A stretch of DNA of 64,000 nucleotides. Source: an uncultured Clostridia bacterium. GTDB taxonomy: Bacteria > Bacillota > Clostridia > UBA1381. Where the stretch lies: assembly GCA_934487205.1 (NCBI GenBank), contig CAKSRS010000003.1:1-64000 (forward strand), read 5' to 3'. Made by a program: the position numbers and the translations under genes. The stretch's first letter is position 1; every line of letters starts with the position of its first letter. The notes beneath the pieces were generated by a model. That model was not told where the DNA came from. It saw nothing but the letters and a program-made list of their open reading frames with translations, and did not search any database. Below are positions 33,278 through 41,902 of this stretch, in pieces.

Positions 33278-34204
33278 TTATCGAAACAGTTCGCGCTTGG
33301 ATTTGCAAAGCTCGGCGATAAATATGTTATCAAGTTCCGAAAGACGGTAATCCTTGCGGTGAATAATCAAGTCCTTGTAAGTTTTTGCATTTCCGGCGCA
33401 CTTTTTTTTCACCAGTCCGTACCGCGACAGCAAGTCCTGCGGGACGGGCGAAACCCACATAAATGTTTCGGGATTTTTGGCGAGAAGTTCAAACTGGCTT
33501 GCGCGCTCGAAAACGAATATGCGGCGGCTGACGTTGTCGGGCAGTTCCTCGCGCTTGACTTCGGCGAACGGGAGCGACGGAACGAACGGGTCGGCATGCG
33601 TGATTTCGATGAGTTTTTCGAGGTCGGCATGCGTGATTTCGTCCTTTTCGGCAAGAACGCCGCTGCGGCTTGTTATAAGCTGGTATTTAAACTCGGTTAC
33701 AAGCTCGTGTGAGAGCCCTTTTTCCTCAAGCATTTCTTTGTAATATTTGTCAAAATGTTCGGCATAACGGATTATGCCCAGGCGGTAGTCCGATTCAAGA
33801 ATATTCTTGATTGCGCGGTGTGAATTTGTCTCTTTGTAAAAAATTTCCACGTCGTTTTCACCGCGCAGCGACAGCGAAAAATTGGAGAATGCCTCGGAGA
33901 TATAGCTTGCGCGCGGAACCGAAATCGAAAACCGCTTTTTGTTGCGCACGTTTTTCTTGAAAATCTCCTCAACCTCGTCAACCTGTTTCAAAATTTTGTC
34001 GGCATAGCGAAGAAAAATCTCGCCTTCGGGCGTTAAAATCATGCCCTTCGGTGTGCGAGTGAAAATTTCCACGCCGAGAGACGTTTCAAGCTCTTTTATC
34101 GCTCGGCTCAGATTCGGCTGATTCATCAGAAGAACCTCTGCCGCCTTGTTTATCGAACCGCATTTGGCAACCTCCGCGGCATATTTCATGTGAAGAATAT
34201 TCAT
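33278..34204 (-). CDS. LysR-family transcriptional regulator
   Basis: A 308-residue regulator. Residues 1-65 are the winged helix-turn-helix ('GSINKAAEVLLMNQPNLSRAIKELE', 'LGVEIFTRTPKGMILTPEGE' in consecutive parts), and the rest is the effector-binding domain. The start at 34204 has GGAG at eight bases inside the hairpin cassette (copy 2); an upstream in-frame ATG at 34342 is not supported. Within the effector domain a 19-base direct repeat encodes 'ITHAD' twice, 11 residues apart. It is placed directly upstream of adhE in the same orientation and may control it (inference). Confidence 0.88.
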   Translation of the reverse strand: MNILHMKYAAEVAKCGSINKAAEVLLMNQPNLSRAIKELETSLGVEIFTRTPKGMILTPEGEIFLRYADKILKQVDEVEEIFKKNVRNKKRFSISVPRASYISEAFSNFSLSLRGENDVEIFYKETNSHRAIKNILESDYRLGIIRYAEHFDKYYKEMLEEKGLSHELVTEFKYQLITSRSGVLAEKDEITHADLEKLIEITHADPFVPSLPFAEVKREELPDNVSRRIFVFERASQFELLAKNPETFMWVSPVPQDLLSRYGLVKKKCAGNAKTYKDLIIHRKDYRLSELDNIFIAELCKSKRELFR

Positions 34205-34247
34205 GTCAAAGTCTCCGTTCTGCCGCGCTTTGCGGCGGCGTATGCAA
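34205..34247 (-). repeat. hairpin/ribosome-binding-site cassette, copy 2
   Basis: Read on the minus strand: GCCGCCGCAAAGCGCGGC stem, then AGAACGGAGACTTTGAC directly before the LysR ATG. Same layout as the plus-strand copies at 3142, 42679 and 54780. Confidence 0.55.
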
Positions 34248-34301
34248 AAGGAGCGCACAGCTTTAAAACGATACAGTCCCCTTATTCTAATATTCAACAT
34301 A

Positions 34302-34330
34302 ATTATACTACTTTTTACAAAATAAATCAA
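34302..34330 (-). promoter_or_regulatory. promoter of the LysR gene
   Basis: Minus strand TTGATT (34330-34325), 17-base spacer, TATAAT (34307-34302). The gap 34205-34614 holds this promoter, the cassette and the divergent promoter at 34534; nothing else was recognised in it. Confidence 0.6.
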
Positions 34331-34533
34331 TATCTGATTCATATAAAATATATATTAATTTTTGGACATATGAACGATAGCATAAAAGCAGAAATTGACG
34401 AAATTTATATTTTAACAGATAAATTGCATTCAGACGGATAGGGTGAATTTGTACATTAATATAATGTATTTCTGTTTGAAAAACATAAAAGAAAAAGACA
34501 GCAGAATTTGGCTTGTTTTGGGTTGCAAATGAC

Positions 34534-34562
34534 TTGTAATGGCAAAAAAAATAATTTACAAT
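34534..34562 (+). promoter_or_regulatory. promoter of the oxidoreductase/isomerase operon
   Basis: TTGTAA (34534-34539), 17-base spacer, TACAAT (34557-34562), 52 bases upstream of the start codon. TTGTAA and a TTACAA overlapping the -10 box are themselves inverted repeats. Confidence 0.6.
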
Positions 34563-34614
34563 ACAGGTAAAAGGTAAGCGGTACGGTTTATCAGAGAAAG
34601 AAAGGAGAAAAATT

Positions 34615-35778
34615 ATGGCAAAAGACATGTTGGACTTTAATGTTGAACAGGGCGAGAAGGAGATTGACACCGCCAAGAAACTTAAAGTCGGAATTATCGG
34701 AACGGGCTGGATTGCGGACGCACATATTCAGCAGTATAAAAAGATGCCCGATGTGGAAATTGTAGCGGGTGCGGACTTGGTTGAAGGCAAGGCGGAAAAG
34801 TTCTTTAAGAAATGGGAAGTGGAAGGGGTGCGCTGCTATTCCGACCATAAATCAATGTTGGACGCGGAAACTGATTTGGACGCAGTAAGCATCTGTACAT
34901 ACAACGCCACACATGCGGAGTGTGCGATTTATGCGCTTAACAAGGGTGTGAACGTGCTTTTGGAAAAACCCATGTGTGTTACGACGGAAGAGGCTGCCGA
35001 CATCATGCGTGCGGAGAAAAAGAGCGGAAAAATTTTGTCAATCGGTTTTCAGCCGAGACTTGACCCGAACATGATTAAGGTAAAGGATATTGTACAAAGC
35101 GGAGTTCTGGGCGAAATTTACTATATTCAGACGGGCGGCGGGAGACGGCGCGGTATCCCAACGCCTTTCGGAACAAGCTTTATTTCGAAGGATACGGGCG
35201 TTATCGGCGCAATGGGCGATATCGGCTGCTATTCGCTGGATATGGTTCTGAACGCAATCGGATATCCGAAACCGCTGACGGTATCGGGCTATACATCAAA
35301 CTTTTTCGGCACAAATCCCGAATATTACACGGTTGAAGGCAAACCTGCGGAATATGCGAAAGAATTTGGCGTGGAGGACTTTGCGGCAGGATTTATCCGT
35401 TTGGAAGGCGGCATAATTCTTGATTTCAGAATTGCATGGGCGATGCACCTCGATACGCCGGGCGATACGATTATTATGGGTAAAAAAGGTTCGCTCCGTA
35501 TTCCGTCAACCGAGTGCTGGAACGGCTCGATAGGCGGCCCTATGAAGATTTACCATGAAGTTGCGGGGAGCCAGGTGGTTACGGAAATTCCGATGATTAC
35601 CGATAACGGTCCGGGTTGTTTCTATAAAAAGATACGTTCTTTTCTTGACGCAATTAAGGAGGGCGGAAAGGCGCCTGTTCCGACGTCACAGATTTTGTAT
35701 AATCAGATGATAATTGACGGAATTGTCAAGTCGGCAAAACTCGGCAAAGAGCTTAAGCTTGAAGTTCCGGAAATATGA
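34615..35778 (+). CDS. Gfo/Idh/MocA-family sugar oxidoreductase
   Basis: A 387-residue NAD(P)-dependent oxidoreductase. The Rossmann motif 'KVGIIGTGWIADAHIQQY' starts near residue 24 and the family signature 'VLLEKPMCVT' lies near residue 118. The C-terminal half is the alpha/beta substrate domain. It heads a three-gene operon with two xylose-isomerase-like TIM-barrel proteins at 13- and 17-base gaps, a set typical of inositol, ketosugar or modified-sugar catabolism. The exact substrate is unknown. Confidence 0.88.
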   Translation: MAKDMLDFNVEQGEKEIDTAKKLKVGIIGTGWIADAHIQQYKKMPDVEIVAGADLVEGKAEKFFKKWEVEGVRCYSDHKSMLDAETDLDAVSICTYNATHAECAIYALNKGVNVLLEKPMCVTTEEAADIMRAEKKSGKILSIGFQPRLDPNMIKVKDIVQSGVLGEIYYIQTGGGRRRGIPTPFGTSFISKDTGVIGAMGDIGCYSLDMVLNAIGYPKPLTVSGYTSNFFGTNPEYYTVEGKPAEYAKEFGVEDFAAGFIRLEGGIILDFRIAWAMHLDTPGDTIIMGKKGSLRIPSTECWNGSIGGPMKIYHEVAGSQVVTEIPMITDNGPGCFYKKIRSFLDAIKEGGKAPVPTSQILYNQMIIDGIVKSAKLGKELKLEVPEI

Positions 35779-35791
35779 GGAGGATAAGTTT

Positions 35792-36625
35792 ATGAAAGAA
35801 TTTAAAGTAGGCTTGCAGCTTTTTTCAATCCGCGAGGATATGGAGAAGGATATGGACGAGGCATTGCGCCAAGTTAAGGAAATGGGTTATGATTATGTTG
35901 AATTTGCCGGATTTTACGGCAAATCGGCAAGCGAGGTTAAGGCGCTGCTTGATAAGCACGGTTTAATTGCAATTTCCGCTCACCAGGGTTTTGATCCGTA
36001 TTTCGAAAAGGGACAGCCGGCGATTGACGAGCTGAAGGAAATCGGCGTAAAGTATTGCGCAATTCCATGGTATGATGTAAATAAGCTGAAGGGTACCGAC
36101 GGCTGGGACGAAACTGTTGAAAAATTCACCGAATACGGAAAAGCACTGAAGGCGTCGGGTATTCAGATGATGTATCATAACCATGATTTCGAGTTCAGAA
36201 AGTATGAGGGCAAGTTCCTTCTTGACTGGATTTACGATACAATTCCGCAGGATTTGATTATGCCGCAGATTGATACGTGCTGGGTGCATTATGCGGGTTA
36301 CAATCCGTCAGAATATATTGAAAAGTATGCCGGCAGAATGAAGGTTCTGCATCTGAAAGATTTTGTATGCAAAAAGCTTGGCGGCGGCCCCGTTTATGCG
36401 CTTATCGACAGCGACGGCGGCGACGCGAAACAGGCGAGCCAAGAGGATAACGGATTTGAGTTCCGCCCTGTCGGCAGCGGTATTCAGGACTTCCGCGCGA
36501 TTTTGGAGTCGGCGGAAAAGGCGGGGATTGATTATGTTATAGTTGAACAGGACGGTCACCCGGAGCGTTCGGCTATGGAAGATGCAAAAATTTCCCGCGA
36601 TTATCTTAAAAAGCTTGGTATATAA
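35792..36625 (+). CDS. sugar phosphate isomerase/epimerase-like TIM-barrel protein
   Basis: A 277-residue protein of the AP-endonuclease-2/xylose-isomerase-like superfamily (IolE/Hyi type). Metal-binding residues are expected in 'MMYHNHDFEF', 'QIDTCWVHYAG', 'VLHLKDFV' and 'VIVEQDGHPE', all visible in order. AGGAGG lies nine bases before the ATG. It likely works on a product of the adjacent oxidoreductase. Confidence 0.85.
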   Translation: MKEFKVGLQLFSIREDMEKDMDEALRQVKEMGYDYVEFAGFYGKSASEVKALLDKHGLIAISAHQGFDPYFEKGQPAIDELKEIGVKYCAIPWYDVNKLKGTDGWDETVEKFTEYGKALKASGIQMMYHNHDFEFRKYEGKFLLDWIYDTIPQDLIMPQIDTCWVHYAGYNPSEYIEKYAGRMKVLHLKDFVCKKLGGGPVYALIDSDGGDAKQASQEDNGFEFRPVGSGIQDFRAILESAEKAGIDYVIVEQDGHPERSAMEDAKISRDYLKKLGI

Positions 36626-36642
36626 TAGGAGGATTCGGCGTT

Positions 36643-37608
36643 ATGAAACTTGGTGTTATGAACCCCGTGCTTAATCAGTACGGTTTTGAGGACGCGCTTA
36701 AATATCTGTACAGCCTGGGAGTGCAGGCAATTGAAATCGGCGCCGGCGGTTATCCTGGCGATATGCATTTAAAGCCGGAGGAACTTATCGGCAAGCCGGA
36801 CGCGGTTAAGGCGTATAAGGAACTTTTGGCAAAGTATGAAATTGAGATTGCGGCGATAAGCTGTCACGGAAATCCGCTGCACCCGAATAAGGAAATTGCG
36901 GAAAAGTTCCATAATCAGTTTAAAAATGCGATTTTGGCGGCGGAAGAACTGGGCGTGCATACAATAATCGGATTTTCGGGCTGCCCGGGCGACTGCGAGC
37001 AGTCGAAGTACCCCAACTGGGTAACATGCGCATGGCCGGACGATTATCTTGCAATCCGTGACTGGCAGTGGAACGAGAAGGTTATTCCGTATTGGAAGGA
37101 TATGGCGGAATTTGCAAAACAGCACGGTATTGAAAAAATCGCATTCGAAATGCACCCGGGATTTGTGGTTTATAATCCCGAGACGTTGCTTAAACTGCGC
37201 GCGGCAGTCGGCGATATAATCGGCGCGAATGTTGATCCGAGCCACCTTTTCTGGCAGGGAATAAACCCTGTTTCGGCGATAAAGGCTCTGGGCGGCGCTA
37301 TTTATCATTTCCATGCCAAGGATACGCTTATCGACGTGAGAAATGTTGCAGTAAACGGTGTTCTTGATACAAAGCCGTACAGCGATATTCTAAATCGTTC
37401 GTGGGTATTCAGAACCGTGGGTTACGGTCACGGTAAGGAAGTGTGGAACGATATCATCAGTATGCTTAAGGCTGTCGGCTATGACGGCGTTGTGTCAATC
37501 GAGCACGAGGACGGTCTGATGTCGCCCAAGGAAGGTCTGGAAAAGGCAATCGCTTTCTTAAAAGAAGTGTTAATTTTTGAAAATGCCGGCGAAATGTGGT
37601 GGGCATAA
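36643..37608 (+). CDS. sugar phosphate isomerase/epimerase-like TIM-barrel protein
   Basis: A 321-residue protein of the same superfamily as its neighbour but only distantly similar. The ordered motifs 'AISCHGNPLHP', 'IAFEMHPGFV', 'GANVDPSHLFWQG', 'YHFHAKDT' and 'VVSIEHEDG' fit the metal-binding barrel, and this subfamily is often found beside Gfo/Idh/MocA oxidoreductases. It is the last gene of the operon, followed by a terminator. Confidence 0.85.
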   Translation: MKLGVMNPVLNQYGFEDALKYLYSLGVQAIEIGAGGYPGDMHLKPEELIGKPDAVKAYKELLAKYEIEIAAISCHGNPLHPNKEIAEKFHNQFKNAILAAEELGVHTIIGFSGCPGDCEQSKYPNWVTCAWPDDYLAIRDWQWNEKVIPYWKDMAEFAKQHGIEKIAFEMHPGFVVYNPETLLKLRAAVGDIIGANVDPSHLFWQGINPVSAIKALGGAIYHFHAKDTLIDVRNVAVNGVLDTKPYSDILNRSWVFRTVGYGHGKEVWNDIISMLKAVGYDGVVSIEHEDGLMSPKEGLEKAIAFLKEVLIFENAGEMWWA

Positions 37609-37640
37609 AAAATACTCCGTGAAAAGCACGGAATTGAGAT

Positions 37641-37681
37641 AAAAAATCCGCAAAGCTTAAAAAAGTCTTGCGGATTTTTTT
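37641..37681 (+). terminator. terminator after the isomerase operon
   Basis: AAAAAATCCGCAA (37641-37653) pairs with TTGCGGATTTTTT (37669-37681). A smaller hairpin TCCGTG/CACGGA lies just before at 37616-37632. Confidence 0.8.
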
Positions 37682-37741
37682 GTGGGTAAAAAAGCTTTTG
37701 CTTATCTTTCAGTCACTGCGGAAAAAAATTAAAAAATGGTA

Positions 37742-37770
37742 TTGACAAACTATGTCTAATGTGGTAGACT
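37742..37770 (+). promoter_or_regulatory. blaI promoter with dyad operator
   Basis: TTGACA (37742-37747), 17-base spacer, TAGACT (37765-37770). A dyad GTCTA-N6-TAGAC (37754-37769) lies over the spacer and -10 box, where the BlaI-type repressor would bind to control its own operon. Confidence 0.65.
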
Positions 37771-37811
37771 ATGTATGTCGACAACAGTAGATTATATTGG
37801 AGGTATGACTT

Positions 37812-38189
37812 ATGAAACATATAAATATAGGTGAAGCGGAGCTTGAAATTATGAAGGTTGTATGGAAAGCAGACGAGCCGATAGGTTCAACGGCAATCGG
37901 AAAAGCCGTTGAAGAAAAAGGCTGGAAACGCACAACGATTGCCACATTTCTTGCAAGGCTTGTTGAAAAAGGCGCATTGTCTGCCGAAAGACGGGGCAAG
38001 GCATGGTATTACACACCGATTTTGACGGCAAAGGAATATAAAAAATCACAGGTGAAAAGTCTCATAAAAAATCTGTTTGACGGCTCAGCCGAAAATTTGG
38101 TCGCCGCACTTTTTGAGGAGGAACAATTTTCGGATAAGGATATACGGGAGCTGAAGGCAATTTTTGAGGATAAGGAGGGGTTAACTTGA
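37812..38189 (+). CDS. BlaI/MecI-family transcriptional repressor
   Basis: A 125-residue winged-helix repressor ('EAELEIMKVVWKADEPIGST', 'WKRTTIATFLARLVEKGAL' regions). It ends in an overlap with the start of the M56 peptidase gene, the classical two-gene arrangement in which the membrane peptidase triggers repressor cleavage. GGAGG precedes the ATG. Confidence 0.92.
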   Translation: MKHINIGEAELEIMKVVWKADEPIGSTAIGKAVEEKGWKRTTIATFLARLVEKGALSAERRGKAWYYTPILTAKEYKKSQVKSLIKNLFDGSAENLVAALFEEEQFSDKDIRELKAIFEDKEGLT

Positions 38190-40393
38190 TTGGTGAATTA
38201 TTTAAAGTTCTTTTAATCACATCACTTGCCGGCTCTGCCCTTGCGGTTGTTGTCAGCCTGCTGCGTCCGATAACGAAAAAGCTTTTCGGGTATTCGTGGC
38301 ATTATTACATTTGGCTGTGCGTGCTTTTTGTAATGCTTATGCCGGTGCGGTTTAATGTAAATACAACGCCTACAACAAACATTGCAACACAAGCGGTACA
38401 GACACAGCAAACAGTTGTCGGCGAACAACCCGAAACAACCGAAAATGTTGTGCAGACAGCCCCTGCACAAAAGCCGCAGCTTTTGCAGAAAGCAACAGTT
38501 ATATGGGATAGGATAATTTATAACCGAACGAATATTTTAGCGTATTTATGGCTTACCGGCGCTATAGCTTTAATGCTCTTAAATGCTGTACGGTATGTAA
38601 GGCTGAATATTAAAATACGCAAAACCGGTGAGGTTATATCCTGCCCCGAAACAAGAGAGTACACCGACAGGAAAATCAATGTTCGGGTATGGGAAAATGT
38701 TGCGTCACCGTTTATGACAGGTATTTTCAGACCAACGCTGATTTTACCGAAAACGGAGTTATCGGGCGAACAGTTAGACAACATACTCCGTCACGAAATG
38801 ACGCATTTTAAGCGGCACGATATTTTATATAAATGGTTTGCCGAATTTGTAAAATGTGTGCACTGGTTTAACCCTATTTCGTGGTATATTTCAAAGCAAA
38901 TTGCGGCAGAGTGTGAAATATCCTGCGATATGTCGGTTACAAAAAATATGACGGAAAGCGAGGAAATGAGTTATATTAACACAATTCTTTCTCTGCTTCC
39001 GACGGGCAAATCCAAACAGCTTCCGCTTACCACCCAAATGGCAAGCAGTAAAAATATTTTGAAAAGGAGATTTATTATGATTAAGAATAAGAAAACAACA
39101 AGCAGATTTATGTCGGTCATATCCGCTGTTATTGCCGCTATTATGCTTTCAACAACGGTTTTTGCGAGCGGAATTATTCAAAACAGCGTAGCGTCGAATG
39201 ATATAAAGTATGAGGTTTACAACGGTGATAATAAAATAGCCTTGAAAAACGAGCCTTTTATATACGGCAGCGAGTACTATCTGCCGCTGAGAGATATACT
39301 TGGCGGATTTAGCGTAAATGACATCGTATATGCTGACGGCGAAATCAGAATAAAATTTCCGATGTATATGACAAAATACGAAACAGAGGAAATAATGCTG
39401 AAAATCGGTGATGCGCTTATTAAGTACAATCCTGTGTCATCAAAAGAATACGGCGTTGTAATGCGCTGCGCGCCTGTTTTGCATAACAATGTGACATATG
39501 TATCCGTAGATTATTTTGAGGATATGATGCAGAGCTTTGATATGCAGGGCTTTCGTCTGAATGTTATACGTCCGACCGAACCGGAAAATTATTATACCAA
39601 AAATGAGAAGGTTTTTATAGGCACTGCAGAGGAACAGGACAGTTACAGCGGAGAGACGGTAAAACGAATTATAGTTGATGAAAACGGCGAAACAATTGCA
39701 GTAGTACCTATTGAAAATCAGATTTCCGAAAATATACAGCGAAAGACGGAGGGAACCGGAATTTGGAGCACATATTACAGTTTCTGTCATATGCTGTACG
39801 GCTCGGCAACATCAATTTACGATTTTGCAGAAAAAGTAGTTTTTAAATCGGAACTTTATGTCATAGATAAAAACGATAATGACATTGCATATATCGGAAT
39901 TGCGGATATAATAAGAATTCCTCGAAATGAATTTAATGCAGGAAACCGTATGATTATTACAAATACATATGATGGTTATGACAAAAACAGAAATATCATT
40001 GAAACGACGGGTAATCAGGCAACGGTTATAAAAACGAGCCAATACGACAACACAACACCCGAATATACAATAGACCAATTCTTTTATTTATTTGGTGACG
40101 GTGATTTCGGGAATATGAAAAGATACTGCACTCAAAACTGCATAGATAATTTTTTCAGAGATAATAGCGTTTTCGGTATGAAAAAGGCAACACTTCAAAG
40201 CATAAGCAAGGATTCCGAAGATTTCAGAAAAAGAGGTTTTAAAGACGGCGAATGGGCTGCGCTTGTAAACGTAACAATGACGCCCGATGAAAATTCCGTC
40301 TTTGAGCCAAATCAAACCGAGACATCGTTTTATCTGATATTAAAACAGCATAACGGCAGATATTTAATTGATGAGTTTGCAACAGGACTTTGA
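38186..40393 (+). CDS. M56-family membrane metallopeptidase with unusual extracellular domain (BlaR1-like)
   Basis: A 735-residue protein. The N-terminal ~320 residues contain about four membrane segments and the zinc protease motif 'LRHEMTHFKRHD' (HExxH), as in BlaR1/MecR1. In place of the penicillin-binding sensor domain, the extracellular part starts near residue 340 with a copper-amine-oxidase-N-like region ('YEVYNGDNKIALKNEPFIYG', 'YYLPLRDILGGF') and continues into ~300 residues of unknown type. A TTG start with AAGGAGGGG six bases upstream overlaps the blaI stop. The inducing signal is therefore probably not a beta-lactam. Confidence 0.82.
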   Translation: MIGELFKVLLITSLAGSALAVVVSLLRPITKKLFGYSWHYYIWLCVLFVMLMPVRFNVNTTPTTNIATQAVQTQQTVVGEQPETTENVVQTAPAQKPQLLQKATVIWDRIIYNRTNILAYLWLTGAIALMLLNAVRYVRLNIKIRKTGEVISCPETREYTDRKINVRVWENVASPFMTGIFRPTLILPKTELSGEQLDNILRHEMTHFKRHDILYKWFAEFVKCVHWFNPISWYISKQIAAECEISCDMSVTKNMTESEEMSYINTILSLLPTGKSKQLPLTTQMASSKNILKRRFIMIKNKKTTSRFMSVISAVIAAIMLSTTVFASGIIQNSVASNDIKYEVYNGDNKIALKNEPFIYGSEYYLPLRDILGGFSVNDIVYADGEIRIKFPMYMTKYETEEIMLKIGDALIKYNPVSSKEYGVVMRCAPVLHNNVTYVSVDYFEDMMQSFDMQGFRLNVIRPTEPENYYTKNEKVFIGTAEEQDSYSGETVKRIIVDENGETIAVVPIENQISENIQRKTEGTGIWSTYYSFCHMLYGSATSIYDFAEKVVFKSELYVIDKNDNDIAYIGIADIIRIPRNEFNAGNRMIITNTYDGYDKNRNIIETTGNQATVIKTSQYDNTTPEYTIDQFFYLFGDGDFGNMKRYCTQNCIDNFFRDNSVFGMKKATLQSISKDSEDFRKRGFKDGEWAALVNVTMTPDENSVFEPNQTETSFYLILKQHNGRYLIDEFATGL

Positions 40394-40486
40394 TTAAAAA
40401 TAAATTTTATTGCCGGCGGTATTTATCACGGGGAAAGGCAATTTTCCCATATCCCGTTTTGAGCAAAGCGATGACCGCATAAAAAC

Positions 40487-40524
40487 AACACGCATACCAC
40501 CTCCAAAAGCGGTATGCGTGTTTT
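40487..40524 (+). terminator. terminator of the blaI/M56 operon
   Basis: AACACGCATACC pairs with GGTATGCGTGTT, followed by TT. The gap 40394-40769 otherwise holds only an orphan promoter (40617) and the tRNA terminator. Confidence 0.7.
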
Positions 40525-40616
40525 GCTTGCCGACAGATAACAATAATTTAAATACCTCATTATCACTATCCGGATAAAGCGGAGGAATTTTTTATAAAAA
40601 AAGTTATTTTTTTTTC

Positions 40617-40645
40617 TTGACGTTTATGGATAAAGATGTTATAAT
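40617..40645 (+). promoter_or_regulatory. orphan plus-strand promoter facing the tRNA genes
   Basis: TTGACG (40617-40622), 17-base spacer, TATAAT (40640-40645). Transcripts would begin near 40652 and run through hairpin-rich sequence (for example 40697-40722) into the antisense strand of tRNA-Gln. No credible protein-coding gene follows. Confidence 0.45.
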
Positions 40646-40734
40646 AACTTAAAAATGTTTTTGGGAACATTCCGGAAATGCGTTAATAGCGAGCCGTGCA
40701 CGGGCTTTTCGGCACTGTCTGGATGTCGGTGCAA

Positions 40735-40764
40735 ACAAAAAAACAAGCGATGTATCGCTTGTTC
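40735..40764 (-). terminator. terminator of the tRNA-Leu/tRNA-Gln unit
   Basis: Minus strand: AACAAGCG and CGCTTGTT stem followed by a long T-run, six bases after the CCA end of tRNA-Gln. Confidence 0.75.
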
Positions 40765-40769
40765 CGATG

Positions 40770-40843
40770 TGGCAGCGGGAACAGGATTCGAACCCGTACA
40801 GAGTGAGTCAGAGTCACTAGTGCTACCTTTACACCATCCCGCT
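40770..40843 (-). tRNA. tRNA-Gln (anticodon CTG)
   Basis: A 74-base cloverleaf with acceptor AGCGGGA/TCCCGCT, anticodon loop CTCTGAC (anticodon CTG), a regular T-arm (GGTTCGAATCC) and an encoded CCA end. It lies 14 bases downstream of tRNA-Leu in the same transcript. Confidence 0.93.
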
Positions 40844-40857
40844 GTATTAAAAAATGT

Positions 40858-40942
40858 TGGTGCGAGGGACGAGACTTGAACTCGCAAGGTAAAAACCACA
40901 CGCCCCTCAAACGTGCGCGTCTGCCGATTCCGCCACCCTCGC
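40858..40942 (-). tRNA. tRNA-Leu (anticodon GAG)
   Basis: An 85-base type II tRNA with acceptor GCGAGGG/CCCTCGC, anticodon stem CACGT/GCGTG, loop TTGAGGG (anticodon GAG), a long variable arm and encoded CCA. Confidence 0.93.
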
Positions 40943-40959
40943 TTATTGACAACTTCTAT

Positions 40960-40988
40960 ATTATAGCAAAAAAAAACCGGAATGTCAA
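40960..40988 (-). promoter_or_regulatory. promoter of the tRNA pair
   Basis: A perfect consensus on the minus strand: TTGACA (40988-40983), 17-base spacer, TATAAT (40965-40960), 17 bases before tRNA-Leu. Confidence 0.85.
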
Positions 40989-41065
40989 TAACATTTTGAA
41001 AAAAAATTAAAAAAAACTTTACACTAAAGATAAACTATACGGAAGGAAAAAAATTACAGGTAAAA

Positions 41066-41443
41066 ATGAACATAGACAACGTGATTTACAACAATATAGT
41101 AAAGCTTATCGAAGAAAACGGTCTGACGGAAAAGATATGCATGGAGCGCTGTGAGCTCAATAAGGATTTTCTGACGAATTACCGCCGCGGCAGATGTCAG
41201 CATTTTAAAGCGTGCGATGTGGTAAAGATAGCGCGGCTTTTCGGTGTTTCGCCCGATTATCTGTGCGATTTCAAAAATACGCGCAAAGATTTTTTCATTG
41301 CGAAAAGCGTTATGGAAAAATGCGATGAAAAAAGACTGTCGGAATCTTTCGGACGGCTGGATTTGATAAGCAAAAGCAATATTGCTGATGCAATTGCGGA
41401 AGAACTTGAAAACACGCGCAGAAGAAAATGCGAAAAGAATTAA
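41066..41443 (+). CDS. XRE-like helix-turn-helix protein
   Basis: A 125-residue protein. Residues 5-75 resemble a Cro/CI helix-turn-helix ('IVKLIEENGLTEKICMERCE', 'DVVKIARLFGVSPDYLCDF'). The C-terminal ~50 residues are helical and basic at the end. The ribosome binding site is weak (AGGT close to the ATG, or GGAAGG about 20 bases upstream). It is a single-gene unit divergent from the tRNAs; the target is unknown. Confidence 0.72.
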   Translation: MNIDNVIYNNIVKLIEENGLTEKICMERCELNKDFLTNYRRGRCQHFKACDVVKIARLFGVSPDYLCDFKNTRKDFFIAKSVMEKCDEKRLSESFGRLDLISKSNIADAIAEELENTRRRKCEKN

Positions 41444-41518
41444 TAAGCTGTTGCAATCTGCGGAAAAATGTGATATAATATTAATAAGTATATTTACATG
41501 TTTGGAGGAAAGAGCGAT

Positions 41519-41902
41519 ATGAATATTACAGATGCCGTCTCAGTAAGCGGCAACGATAAAACGCGTATTATTCAGGAGCTTGTGCCGGGCAAACAGATTA
41601 CCCTCGCGCATATTATAGCAAGTCCGGACGATATTTTATATAAGAAGCTCGGACTCAATCCCGAAATAGATTATAACCGTGACTCAATCGGTATAGTCAA
41701 TGTATCCCCGGCGGAGACGGCGGTGATTGCGGCGGATATAGCAATGAAATCGTCGAACGTGGAACTGGGATTTGTCGACCGTTTCAGCGGAACGCTGATT
41801 ATCACGGGTACGGTATCCAATACGGAAACGGCGGTGCGCAGTATTTGCGAATACGCGCATGATAAGCTTGGATTTGCCGTTTGCGAAGTGACGAAAACCT
41901 GA
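41519..41902 (+). CDS. eutS: EutS/PduU-type microcompartment shell protein
   Basis: A 127-residue BMC-domain protein of the permuted EutS/PduU type. The signature 'RIIQELVPGKQITLAHIIAS' and the later 'GIVNVSPAETAVIAADIAMK' and 'GFVDRFSGTLIITG' match EutS, which forms bent hexagonal shell tiles in ethanolamine or propanediol microcompartments. GGAGG lies ten bases before this ATG; an ATG at 41498 precedes it and is rejected. It overlaps the next gene by one base and no other microcompartment gene is present in the window. Confidence 0.85.
   Translation: MNITDAVSVSGNDKTRIIQELVPGKQITLAHIIASPDDILYKKLGLNPEIDYNRDSIGIVNVSPAETAVIAADIAMKSSNVELGFVDRFSGTLIITGTVSNTETAVRSICEYAHDKLGFAVCEVTKT

Noticed and set aside
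40655..40899. Open frames over the tRNA pair on both strands
   Set aside because: They are translations of the tRNA genes and their terminator, not proteins.
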